64,000 nt of DNA from Cryphonectria parasitica EP155 (GCF_011745365.1 NW_024468910.1:1826068-1890067), one strand, 5' to 3'; positions 43,200 through 53,279 are shown, counted from the first letter of the stretch. The notes: generated by a model from the sequence alone, not told the origin. Numbers and translations are program-made.

Positions 43200-43685
43200 G
43201 TAAGTATATAGCAATTCAGACATTCGCTTCCAAGGTTTCTCACGACTTCTGAGGTCGATGCCTCAAAGAGACTTGGGTTGACACCTGCCTAGGCTACGCC
43301 GCAGGAGAGGTGAGGGGGCTGCCTGCCGTCTCACTCACGCAATCATGTGCAGCGGGCATCCTTGCCGGCATGGGACGCCGCAGCCCAAGCTTTTTTTTTC
43401 CTGCTCCCTCCTTCCAGCGCCTGGCTGCGCACACCGAAGGTGCCCGCGTGGTGTATGTGAGCATCTGCAGCAAGGAGGCCTGCCGAGGGAAACACGTGAG
43501 AGGACGAGCGCGACGCGTGCTTTCTTGCTGCTTCCACAACCACCGCTGCCTTCACACCTCTCTCTCTCTCTACGCGCCCTCCCCTCCTTTCGATTCTCGA
43601 ACCTTCTGCCCCCGCACCAGCTCATCTGTCGGCTTTCGGCCCCTCGCCAGCACCGCGTCCACGTTCCTTCCTCTCGCATCCTTCT
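43200..43685. other. Intergenic, T-run, no supported gene
   Basis: Long GC-rich frames on both strands conflict with each other and carry no motif; T-run near 43391-43399. Confidence 0.4.
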
Positions 43686-43689
43686 CGCC

Positions 43690-43985
43690 AAAGCTCTCTT
43701 GTCTGCCGACCTCCCACCCAGACCTCCTGGCCATCACCGAAAGCGATGTTCTCCACCTTTTTTCTCCCTGCTCGGCACGCCCAGAGACTGCTGATAGCAG
43801 GCCGCGGCAATATCTTTCTGCTTGGCCTGTCTGTACAACATGCGGGTGTAGGCTTAGGAGAACGCCTGTATGCTCTCTCTTCCCATAGCTCCCCTCCCTG
43901 CTGTTTATATGCTTCCCTCCACAGCGCCTGCGCATGCCTGCCACCGAGATCTGCTCACACAGTCACGCACCCTCTTTCGAGATCT
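43690..43985 (+). repeat. Duplicated segment, copy 1
   Basis: About 290 bp related to 45110-45360: shared TGGCCATCACC, AAGCGAT, a CGACAGTAGGCCGC-like core, AGCGCCTGC and CACACAGTCACGCACC-like stretches. Identity is moderate and copies differ by small indels. Confidence 0.55.
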
Positions 43986-44080
43986 GGGACCGCGACCACA
44001 GTGCCAACCCTAGAAATATGAGCGAGTATGGCGTCCGCGCCGCTACACTAGCGTCTGCGCACAAGGCAATCTAGGAGAAT

Positions 44081-44627
44081 GCTTTCCATGCTGCCGATAT
44101 TGGTGGCCAGGGCGCCCAGCGCATGTTCAACAAGCTTCAAGGTGAGAATTGCCGCCGGCCCTCTCGCCGATCCCTACCAGCCTCTCTATACCGGGGCACT
44201 GAAGCTAATTTTTTTTTGCGCCCAGCCCGCTGCTATCCGAATCACCTGGCAGTTACTCGAGATCTGAACGAGGTGGTTGCCAATGCGTCTCCAGAAGATG
44301 CTACATTTGTCTTTATCTCTTATACGTATATTCGTTATCTTGGCATGAATTATTTATGCTAATAGGAAATGGCAAGCAGTGGCTGAAGTGGTTCACTATG
44401 TCGCCTTCTTAGGATGCGATGAGATAAGCGAAGAGGCTTATGATAAGATTCTCACTCTCCTCTATTCTCATTGTCTGGCGGAGATTGCGGCGCTGAGGGA
44501 TGCAGCTGCGGCGAAGAGGGAGGAGGACAAGAACAGGGATGATAATAAGGACGAGGACAAGGGTGAGGATAAGGGCAACGATCAGGGCGACGGCGAGGAA
44601 GATGCTGTTCAGCATCTGGCTCTCTAG
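44081..44627 (+). CDS. Small three-exon hypothetical protein with acidic Lys/Asp tail
   Basis: The first visible exon begins after an acceptor (aatctag) with ENAFHAADIGGQGAQRMFNK. It splices (gtgaga...cccag) to ARCYPNHLAVTRDLNEVV and ATFVFISY, then (gtatat...ctaatag, good branch site) to KWQAVAEVVHYVAFLGCDEI, SEEAYDKILTLL and a Lys/Glu/Asp-rich tail ending 44627. All joins keep frame. The acceptor plus the start of this exon recur in decayed form near 45480-45500, so it belongs to a duplicated pair. First exon not located; family not recognised. Confidence 0.48.
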
Positions 44628-45109
44628 ACAACTGTCTCTTCGCTTTGACCCTGCCGTAAGAGCGGATAGTTAACGGAGGCTCTTAAGAGCCAGTATGCAA
44701 GCGCAAGATAAACTCTTCTCCCCCTGCGAGGCTTCTCTTCTAGCGGACAAGAATGCCCAGGGCATCAATTCATCTCCACTATCTATCGTCTTTCCATCTG
44801 CGTGATATCCGTCCTTGCATAGACCGCTTCCGGGCTTCGGAAAAGCTGCACGAGCGCTGATATGAGAGGTTCTCAGGGCACCCAAGCTCCCGGCGCCCTC
44901 CAGCTCTTTCTGTCTCTCCGCCCCCCTGCTTACCCATGCTCTCTCGTCTATAGACCTCCCTCATGCCTGCGCGCCCTGCCTGTCCTCAACGGCCTCTCAT
45001 CCAGCCTTTTGGCCTTTTGCTTCATCAATCAACAGGCAGCTGCGTCTTCCTCCTGCCAGCAAGCCAGTAGACCAGCCAGCCGGCCGCATCGCGCGGCGGC
45101 GTCGTCGAC

Positions 45110-45515
45110 AGACCTTACGTGCCTGGCCATCACCAGAAGCGATACTCTGCACCTTCCTCCCGGCGCAGAACTCCAGGTGGCCGCCGACAGTAGGCCGCAA
45201 TGTCTTTCTGCCCGGGCCGTCTGCGCGCCTTTCAGGCGAAGGCTTCTGAGGACACCAGTATGCGCCCCCCGCCCCCCCCCCCCGACCCAGTCTTCGTAGG
45301 CTCCTCGCCGCAGCGCCTGCTCATACCTGCCGCCGATATCTGCTGACACAGTCGCGCACCTGCACCTTCAAAAACCAGACCACCCTCTCGACCACTGGGT
45401 CTGCGCCCATATCGCCTCGCCTGGAGACACAACGGAGAATGGCATTCACACCCTCGAACCAGCGCTTATGCATATAGCAATATAGGATGCTGCGGCCAAT
45501 GCTGCTGACAGCGTT
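45110..45515 (+). repeat. Duplicated segment, copy 2, with decayed small-gene start
   Basis: Counterpart of 43690-44130. After the shared block it keeps an acceptor-like AATATAG followed by codons similar to the ENAFHAAD segment. A C-run at about 45267-45280 interrupts it. The rest of the small gene is missing. Confidence 0.5.
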
Positions 45516-45519
45516 CCAC

Positions 45520-45920
45520 GCAAGTCAAGTCAAGTCAAGTGGTAGCCTACCACTTGACTTGCTAGCAATTTTGGCCGCTTGCTTGTCTTGCAATGCTTCA
45601 CCACTTGTTTCGCTTGATTCTAAAAGCGCTTTACCTCCTTAGGCTTAGACCCACCTCTCAAAATGATTATATAAGCACAAAAATCCGCTTATCTCAGCAA
45701 AATGATTTTTCGTTATGTCAACTTAGGGTTAGGGTTGAAACATTCCTATAAAAATGAAGCAAAATATTGAAAAAAAAGTGGGGTAAACTGAGCCTATAAG
45801 GATCCACAACAGGACTTGGGCAACTTGTTCGCTTGCAAGCCACTTGCTTAAATATGCCGCTTATTTAGCTTGAACAGCACCTCGAAACCGTCAACTTCAC
45901 TTGTCAAGCGACTTGATTCC
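45520..45920. other. Spacer with CAAGT repeats and telomere-like motif
   Basis: AAGTC repeats (CAAGTCAAGTCAAGTCAAGT, 45521-45540) face a complementary CACTTGACTTG at 45551-45561, forming an imperfect inverted repeat. Further CACTTG and CTTGCTTG copies follow. A ttagggttaggg motif lies at 45723-45734. No gene. Confidence 0.55.
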
Positions 45921-45922
45921 GC

Positions 45923-47511
45923 TTAACTTGTGTGGAACGCTGTTTCTGGTTCCTGTACCGTGACGCCCTCCTGGCCAGACGGTTGAGATGTCGGCATCAT
46001 CCCCTTTTTCTTCTTGTTCGCACCTGACTGACTTGCTCCGGCCATGGCCGGCTGGGGGGAAGACTCATGCGCCCTCTTCCTGTTCATGTCGTGTGAGCTC
46101 GTGATGGAAGGGCCGCCCGACCGCCGTCCCCGTCTCGCCCTGGACGTCTCCCCGCTGCTGCTCTGGTGCTGCTCGTCCTCCAGGACAGGCTCCTCCGCCA
46201 CCGCGGTCTGTTCCCAGGCCGCCGGGTCGGCCAGAGCTTCCTCGGCCGTCGGGCGGCCCGAGGGCTCCCATGCGACCATAGAGCGGAGGAGGGCCTTGAG
46301 GCTGTCGGGGATCCGCCCCTGGAGGCCGGCGGCAAGGCTCTCGAGGACCCTTGTGTGGTGATCCCTGGACAGAGCTCTTGCGCCGACCCACGGCAGGAAG
46401 GTGGCTACTATGGAGAGGCCCAGGCTGAAGATGTCGATGGCGTTCGTATATTTTTCCTGATGCCCGACTTCTGGTGCCGTGAAGCTCAGGGGCCCGAGGG
46501 CCGCCTTGGTGCCCCAGAGAGCCTTCTTAGCCTTGCCGAAGTCGCAGATAGCAGCTGCGGAGGCGGAAGGAGCCCGGCATGAGAAGATCAGCAGATTCTG
46601 AGGGCTGATGTCGCGGTGCATAATGCCCATGCCGTGCAGGTTCTTGAGGCCCTCGAGCACCTGGCGATACAGAACCAGCCTCGTAGGCAGATCGATCTCG
46701 TGCCACGGCGCACTGGCAAACGTGAAGGGCGCATACGGCATCAGGAGGTGCACATCCTCGAATACAGCCTGCGAACAGGGGAACGGGTGGCCATGCTCGC
46801 ACCACGAGGGTTCTCGATACCAGCTCGGACTGCGCCAAAGGCCCCCTTAGAGATGATATGATGAAGAATGATATTCCCCATATCGAGCTGTGTTGGCCTG
46901 GGCAATACGTCGAGACAGCCGTACTCCTGAACACGGCGGTGGTGATCCCAGCCCTGATACTGCCTCCGCATATAGTTCTCGAGATGGGTCGAATAGGTTA
47001 TCTCGTCCCTAACCGAGAACTCGAGCACAAAGTCCAGCGGGCCAATGCGGAGGCGGTTGGTGTTCTTATGAAGAACATATCCGTCATTATACTGCAGCTC
47101 AACATCTTGGCTACCGTTGGCCTGCAGGTATACAATCGAGTGGTGCTGGCTAGCGTTCCACAACAACAAGGCTCCGGACTGCGGATGGATCGAGAGCTTG
47201 CAGATCTTCCATCCTTTCAGGTGACGCGACCTGGATGAGCAGATGGGCAGGTTGATCTTACTGCTCTGTTTCAGCTTCCCGACCACCCAGCCACGATCCA
47301 AGCTGGAACCTCGGGCGTCGAACGAGAGCACAAGCTGGTATTTAGACTGGGCAGCGCGGTCGGTGGGCTTTGTAGGGCTATCGGCCTGGGCGACAGCGAC
47401 GAGATGGACAGGAGACTCGGGAGGCTGGCTGTCGACGAGGGACGCCAGGCATTTCTGGGCTGCCTTGTTCTCCGGGGTCAGCGTTGCGAAGCGAGGGGGG
47501 GGTAAAGACAT
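45923..47511 (-). CDS. FHA-domain Ser/Thr kinase with truncated N-lobe
   Basis: Start ATG at 47511 (MSLPPPRFATLTPEN). Residues about 50-175 form an FHA-like domain (YQLVLSFDARGSS, SIVYLQANGSQ, LRIGPLDFVLEF). The Gly-rich loop is GAFGAVRAG. After it the frame shifts near 46750-46800 to CEHGHPFPC and VHLLMPYAPF; the beta-3 segment carrying the ATP-binding Lys (VAVK in the paralogue) is absent. The catalytic loop is intact (MHRDISPQNLLI), DFGKA is present, then TAPEVGHQEKYTNAIDIF and AWEPSGRPTAEEAL. The C-terminus is basic (KKKKG). FHA domains bind phospho-Thr, as in Rad53/Cds1 kinases. Activity is doubtful unless an unrecognised exon supplies the Lys. Confidence 0.65.
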
Positions 47512-47759
47512 GGTAGTTTTGATGATAATGATGATGATAATGGCTATGATAATAATAAACAGTGTTGATAATAACCAATGTTGACAATGTTCATGGGAAA
47601 ATGCGAGCGCAGGCTGGCGTAACCAGAAGAACATCAGCCAGCTTATCACCAGCGCATTGTTTTGAAGCGGGGTGCAGTGGCCCACTCTTTAGGCAGCAGT
47701 AGGCCATCAGCCCCCTCTTCTGATAACCTCCCCACAACACCACGCATCCACGCATCCTC

Positions 47760-47945
47760 TTCCCGACAACAACATCATCCCATTCCCATCAACATCATCA
47801 AATTCACATCAACATCATCAAGTTGCATCAACATCATCAAGTTGCATCAACATCATCAAGTTGCATCAACATCATCACATTTGCATCCACTGCATCCACA
47901 CCACACACATACACATATACACACACACACACACACATACACACA
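47760..47945 (+). repeat. Tandem repeat (19-bp unit) and CA microsatellite in a divergent promoter
   Basis: About four copies of TTGCATCAACATCATCAAG (47820-47880), then an (AC)n tract (47900-47945). They lie between the divergent starts at 47511 and 47955. An ATG in frame upstream of 47955 would only translate these repeats. Confidence 0.75.
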
Positions 47946-47954
47946 ACCGCCATC

Positions 47955-49211
47955 ATGTCGGAGGGGTTTTGTTCTCCCAAACGCCCAGACGAGACGGAGG
48001 ACGAGTACGACGAGAGGTGGAAAAATAGCCGAGACGAATGGCGTCGGAATTTTGTCAACGACTACTATGCAAGGAAGGAAGCACGGATACCGTCACCCCA
48101 GAGCGAGAGTGATCTGGACGATGAAGACATGGCCCACGAGGTCAAGCTGGTCGAACAAGATATACTGGTTGACGCAGGGCTTGCAACGATAAACGATCTC
48201 ATGAACCCCGCTGTATACCCCCAAATCCCCTTCGAAATCTTGGGCAAATCCCTGAGCGAGGTTGACCCCCGTGAGCGGCTGTGGTCCAGCGGCCCTTTTG
48301 CTCCCTACGACAGATCGCCGTCCCCCGTGCTAGCGAACAGCCAGCCTGCCGAGGAGGACGCCGCTCCCGACCAGCCGCCGCCGCCGCCTGCCCACAACAG
48401 AGGGGGGATACTGGAGCATAAGCGCAAGAGGGGTTCAGAAGAGGAGGGGGACGGCGATGATAAGGCGCCACCGCTCGCGATATCCGAGGAACAACCAGGC
48501 CCCCAGAAGAGGAAGAGGCGGAGGATAACGACGGGGAAGGAGACAGCGCCCCAGCCGCCGGCGGCCGAGACCGGAGGGACAAGGGGTTACAAGCGCAAGA
48601 GGGGTTCAGAGGAGGGGGACGACCACGCTGCGCCGCCGCCGCCGCCCGCCACCGCCCCTGCGGGACAACCAGGCCCCCAGAAGAGGCGGAGGATGATGAT
48701 GGGGAAGGAGATACAGCCCCAGCCCCAGCCCCAGCCGCAGCCGCCGGCTGGTACAGCGTCTGGTAGTAAGAGGAAAAGGCGACCCGACACGGCCTGTGAG
48801 GCCCCCCAGCCGGTGCCGGACGGACCAGAGGCCAAGAAGAGGAAGGTGGTCGCCCGGGAGGAGGAGGAGGAGGAGGAGAGGACGACAGCTGCAGACGCCG
48901 CCAGCAGCAAGAGGGACCGCAGCACCCTCACGAGACAACAGAGCAGCCGGGCGAGGCCTGCTGCCCCCCGAGAGAGCCCACAGCGGCGCGTGCAGCCTCC
49001 CCCCCCCCTCCTCCCGACAGCGCCCGCAGCCCGGATCACCCGCGCGCGGCGCCGGCAGCTCTCGGGTGCGGATGCGCAGCTCCTGCAGCTCGGACAGCAC
49101 GGCCGCGCCGAAACACAGGTGCAGACGATGGCCAGGCCAGGCCGGGAGCTCGGGCAGTCCCGCCGGCATCAAAACCCGAGCAACAGCCGATACCAAGGGG
49201 CAGTTTGCTGA
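47955..49211 (+). CDS. Low-complexity basic nuclear-type protein with KRKRGSEE repeats
   Basis: 418 codons. I choose ATG 47955 (MSEGFCSPKRPDETEDEYDE) because it follows the microsatellite and begins the complex part. Residues 1-110 are globular (ERWKNSRDEWRRNFVNDYYA; LINDLMNP-like; FEILGKSLSEVDPRERLW). The rest is repeats of a unit with KRKRGSEE, Pro runs and GPQKRKRRR, several likely nuclear localisation signals and Arg-rich ends. It is divergent from the FHA kinase (444 bp between starts), suggesting shared control and a possible substrate or partner role (inference). A scrap of a similar protein (FGLSEEEDDHAAPKAQRR) lies at 53970-54120. Confidence 0.55.
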   Translation: MSEGFCSPKRPDETEDEYDERWKNSRDEWRRNFVNDYYARKEARIPSPQSESDLDDEDMAHEVKLVEQDILVDAGLATINDLMNPAVYPQIPFEILGKSLSEVDPRERLWSSGPFAPYDRSPSPVLANSQPAEEDAAPDQPPPPPAHNRGGILEHKRKRGSEEEGDGDDKAPPLAISEEQPGPQKRKRRRITTGKETAPQPPAAETGGTRGYKRKRGSEEGDDHAAPPPPPATAPAGQPGPQKRRRMMMGKEIQPQPQPQPQPPAGTASGSKRKRRPDTACEAPQPVPDGPEAKKRKVVAREEEEEEERTTAADAASSKRDRSTLTRQQSSRARPAAPRESPQRRVQPPPPLLPTAPAARITRARRRQLSGADAQLLQLGQHGRAETQVQTMARPGRELGQSRRHQNPSNSRYQGAVC

Positions 49212-49350
49212 TAGCAAGCATCTTAATGAGATAGTAGCATTCCTGACAGAATATGGCTTGGGAAGAGGGGGGGGAGGGGGTATAGGGCAAAAGTTGAACA
49301 GGCAGATTAGCACAGACCTTGGGAGGGCGTTGTAGAGTTGTCGCGTACCG

Positions 49351-49740
49351 GTTATCCTGACAGGGTCGGGTGCAGCTGGCGGCGTCTCTCTCTACATGCA
49401 GGTCAGCGTCTGGGCGGGGCGGGGCGGGGCGGGCGGGCAGCGTATGCTAGTTATCCTGACAGGGTCGGGTGCAGCTGGTCACGTTTCTTTAGCCCTCCCT
49501 GTCCTTGTGTCGCTGCTGCTGTTGCATAGAATGGAGACTTGCAAGGCCTGTGTACCGGTTATCCTGACAGGGTCGGGTGCAGCCGGCGACAGGAGTCTTG
49601 CGGGCCCGCGAGCGGGGATGGATGGATGTGATGGCTGTATGTGTTCTGTTAGACCTGGGGTCTTGTTGCCGCTGCTGTTGGATAGAACAGACTTGCGAGG
49701 CCTGTGTACCGGTTATCCTGACAGGGTCGGGTGCAGCCGG
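49351..49740 (+). repeat. Four-copy interspersed direct repeat
   Basis: A 26-bp block beginning GTTATCCTGACAGGG and ending GGGTGCAGC occurs at 49351, 49450, 49558 and 49712. Copies 3 and 4 belong to a longer duplicated unit of about 150 bp (GACTTGC.AGGCCTGTGTACC before, CGACAGGAGTCTTGCGGG after). It lies directly downstream of the basic-protein gene. Confidence 0.8.
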
Positions 49741-49865
49741 CGACAGGAGTCTTGCGGGCTCGCGAGCGGGGGTGGGGAAACCGGGGCAGGGCGGGGGATG
49801 GGTGTCTTTTTTTTTCTCTTTTTTTTTTTTTGGATCTTGGTATCTGGTAGGTTGCCATCCCGCTG

Positions 49866-49927
49866 CTAATACTGCCAACACTGCCAACACTGCCAACACT
49901 GATAACACTGCCAACACTGCTAACAGT
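49866..49927 (+). repeat. 9-bp tandem repeat
   Basis: About six copies of CTGCCAACA, with variant units GATAACA and GCTAACA. Preceded by T-rich tracts at 49807-49832. Confidence 0.85.
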
Positions 49928-49929
49928 AC

Positions 49930-51225
49930 TAGATATTACGATATAATAATATTTCTAAGCTTTCAAGTATCTCTCTCCAGTTACCCTATAGAGATAAGAA
50001 TAGCAAGGAATGATATTACACTGCAAATAAAATATGTAATAGTCTAAAGAGTACTTATTTCCCTATCATCGCTATTAACATGGCGAATATCACCCTCTTC
50101 ATATCAAGAAGAGACTTGCCATACCTGTTTCTAGTTTTAGGCATTATTGACTAAAGCCGCTCAGAGGTTCACTTTCGCCACCCTGCTATTACAACCTTCG
50201 CGAACCTCACCAAATTTCTTCTGCAAAATATATTAATCCTCATTGTTATATTGGGTAGTAACAATATCGAATTGTATACCCCATAATCATTATGTCATTG
50301 ATATTATTTCTATTGGCAGCATACACCCCTGTGAGGGACCAAGTTTTTATGGAGCTCAGCTTCCGTGATGCCCTTGCCCTAGCTTCAGCTGCTGCGCTGT
50401 GCTCAGTCTCGTACTGTGAGAGGGCTCAGGTACCATATTCTAGCATCTCCGACCGGGCACGGATGTATCATGTCCTCCACAGGTATACCAGCCTTTCTTC
50501 AAGGGCACGGATGAACACATGTGGCCTGATTCCCGGAAGAGATACTGTAACCACTGCTATAAATTATCTGGCGGAGCGGGGGGTTACCGGAATCTTTCCA
50601 AGAGCTGTATCTGGCCAGCCTCGGAGGCCTCGTCCCAGTCCTTGATGTGCGTGATGTCAATCCGGCCTCGGGCATCACGGTGCTGTGTCATTGTGTTGGG
50701 CGAGGGCGGCGTCATCCAGGGCCAAGAGCTGCCTGATTGAAGTTTTCGCGTCCATAGCTGCATCCTCGGGTTTTTACGGTCGTTGGACGGTTTTGTCCTT
50801 GTTTGCCGGCAGCGTGCGCGTGGGCTGGTAGCTCTGAGGAGCGAGCAGGTGAGAAAGTTGGGAGGAGGGAGGGCGACAGCGGATACTTATGGTGTTTTAT
50901 GCTGGGGTGGGGTGGGGTGTCGCCGTGACATGGATGGGACCTTGTACAGTACAAGCAAGTACCGTTGAAGCATTGAGCCTAGTGCAGTACAGCCCCACAG
51001 CGGGGGGGCTATGCTAGCCCACAAAGCCTGAACGGCGTTTACAGCGGGCCCTGAAGAAGGTTTGTTCGCACATCAGTATTGAATTTCAATGTCAAGGTAT
51101 CTTTCATGTATCTGCGCTATCTACATGTATGTACCTCCGTCTCTCTGCATCTTGATACACGGCAGAGTACTAGGATTCTACGACATCTACACCAAGACCT
51201 GTGCTGATTCCCAAATTGTGACACC
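49930..51225. other. Gene-poor region
   Basis: One coding-looking scrap at about 50488-50590 reads GTDEHMWPDSRKRYCNHCYK, with a Cys pair and His that suggest a zinc-binding remnant, but no gene can be built around it. Confidence 0.4.
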
Positions 51226-51522
51226 TCAGCTCGCCGCCTCATCTCTCAGGAAGTCTCGCACCTGGCGGAGATGTTCCTCCTCACCGAGGTCCCGGTTCAA
51301 GTGGTTCAGGCTCCGGAGGGCAAGGGGGTTTTGGGGCCAATAATAATGAAGGGGAAGATGATCCTTCGCCGCCATACCGACCCTCAGAACATGGTGATTC
51401 TTTGATACATTCATCCATACTGTAGGAAACGAGAAAGGCTGGGGCTCAAGGAGAAATATGTTTCCAGTGTAAACACGTGTTTGCTGCTTGTACTTCGTGT
51501 CTAGTTTTTCCAAGCAACTCAT
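51226..51522 (-). CDS. Hypothetical 98-codon ORF
   Basis: MSCLEKLDTKYKQQTRVYTG, FPTVWMNVSKNHHVLRVGMA, HYYWPQNPLALRSLNHLNRD and GEEEHLRQVRDFLRDEAAS. Composition is protein-like and helical at the end. Not recognised; could be a gene fragment. Confidence 0.35.
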   Translation of the reverse strand: MSCLEKLDTKYKQQTRVYTGNIFLLEPQPFSFPTVWMNVSKNHHVLRVGMAAKDHLPLHYYWPQNPLALRSLNHLNRDLGEEEHLRQVRDFLRDEAAS

Positions 51523-51699
51523 TCCTGAATCTGTCCAACTGGATCAGTTAGATCCGTTCCGTGGCCTTTGGCTTGTTTTTGTGACCTGTATGAAAAGATT
51601 TTTGGCACTTGTTACGGAGGAATGGAGTAGCTAGCGCACCCACGGGTTTAACGAAAGTCAAGTCCATGCAAGGCTAGTATCGGCAGTCTCATTTCCTTG

Positions 51700-53279
51700 C
51701 TAGTCATCAAAAATCACCCTTAATGTGCCACCCTCCAGCCTTTCCCGGAGATCGCTTTCAGCAGCCCCCAAAGCGTCGTCCACGTACTCCTCCATCTCGG
51801 TTCTAAGGACAAGATCGATGCCAAATTCGTCGAATCTCTCCTCAATGAAGTCGTTTATTGTTATGACCCACCCGACATGCGGGTTACGAAACAGGCCCTG
51901 CCAACAAAGAACCCAACATTACAGCCCAACACGTGGACGGACCAACTGAGATTACGTAAGCAAGGGTTAGGGTTATGACAGGGATGGATCATTGGATCAC
52001 CAGGTGATCCAATGAGCCGGATCATCTGGATCATCAGTGAGCCAGGTGAGCCACACTGAAGAGCTGGATATATAAGGACACATTCATTACCATTAGACAG
52101 ACTACCAGAACATAGCTCTTCAGTCGTCAATCTAAGTATTCATTTGTCACACACCTGAATAGCCCCAAAGGCGAATGACAGCACTTGCACAGATTACTTG
52201 TTTATATTTCCGTATTCAGTGATTAACACTTTGACACCGCTCTTGTTAGCATAAACCCTTTGTGTACTTTAGGATCTTCGGATACTGCAGTGCATCATTA
52301 CATTTATCCTTGCCTGCGCCTCTTCCAGTCGTTCCTCTATAAACTGCTTGAGCTCGTCCATCTGCCTATCCACGCACGTAGCTTCGGCTTCAGCCAGCTG
52401 GTCCAGCCTCCGATCTACTTGCGTAATTCTTTGCGCAAGTAGGGCATCTTTCCTCTCTGCTTCCGATATCAGGTTGTTGAGTCGACCAACAAGCGTCTCA
52501 AGTTTGTCCGTAGGCAGTCTGTCGTCTTCGGGATTGGACCGCGGTCGCTTCCGAAACGAAGTCCTCGGAGATAATGCCAGCTCGTCATAGGAAGGTGGGC
52601 TTGCAGTTGGGCGATCCACAGAAATGACATGGTCAATGCTTTCTGGCGATACAATCTTGCTACCTAGACCTGAAGCATGATACCAAGACTGATAATCAGC
52701 AGCATCAGAATCCAGCACCAAACAGTCCTTGTTTGAGGCAGTATTGCAGAGCGCTGAAATTGTTGATTCCGGGATGGCGTTATTTGGCATGTAAACAGTC
52801 AAGAAATCGCGTTTGGCAAGGATCTGGTATTTTTGAAGAATATCAGAGTCTGTCATGGTTTTCGGCATCAGGCTGTCGAGGTTCGGAATGATCCATGTCG
52901 GAGGCCTGGACAGGGTAAACCGAAGGCATATCGTTTCATTGTGAGACATTTTCCTGTATGTCGAGGCAAGTCTTGGTGGCAACGGCAGCTGATTGTATGC
53001 AAGAGTTTTGATTTGTTCCGGGTGGATGGCCAGGTATATGTTGAGCCTCGCAGTGTCGTTACGCTCGGTTGAGGATGGAATGAGAAGGACAACAGAAGCC
53101 TGTAGTCTAACAAAGGCGGTACGGGAAGCAGAGTCGAAGGAAAGCGTCATCGTAGCGCGGAATGAGCAGTGAGGATTCCGGTCCTCATTCTCTGGCTGGA
53201 GGCGAGCGTAAGGATCTCGTGAGTCCACGACGACGTGCCTCCGCGTTTTGCAAAGGCTGGGAGACGAGGGCGAAGCCAT
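51700..53279 (-). pseudogene. Unknown gene split by a solo LTR, frame recoverable across the target duplication
   Basis: Starts ATG 53279. Residues 40-150 contain FRATMTLSFDSASRTAFVRL and LPLPPRLASTYRKMS. Next comes a segment with PESTISALCNTASNKDCLVL. From about 245 on there is a long charged coiled-coil (LVGRLNNLISEAERKDALLA, QMDELKQFIEERLEEAQARI). At 52302 the LTR begins. Beyond it, from the second tttat copy, the frame continues as NDFIEERFDEFGIDLVLRTE and AESDLRERLEGG to a stop at 51702-51700. Thus the pre-insertion gene encoded about 378 residues. Family not recognised. Today translation runs into the LTR within a few codons, removing the last coiled-coil part. Confidence 0.7.
51859..52302 (+). 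repeat. Solo gypsy LTR with 5-bp target duplication
   Basis: TGTTATGACC to TCATTACA, 444 bp, flanked by tttat at 51854-51858 and 52303-52307. Contains ggttaggg-type telomere motif (51963-51974), inverted arms ACTGAAGAGCT (52055-52065) and AGCTCTTCAGT (52114-52124), and TATATAA at 52069-52075 between them. Confidence 0.93.

Noticed and set aside
43310..43944. Long GC-rich frames on both strands
   Set aside because: Two opposing frames of similar length without motifs, inside a duplicated block; expected by chance in stop-poor GC-rich DNA.
44076..44078. In-frame TAG before ENAFHAAD as a nonsense mutation
   Set aside because: The same TAG is present in the duplicated copy and f​its a YAG splice acceptor, so it is better read as an intron end.
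47823..47954. Upstream start for the basic protein
   Set aside because: The extra 44 codons translate only microsatellite repeats (His/Thr runs).
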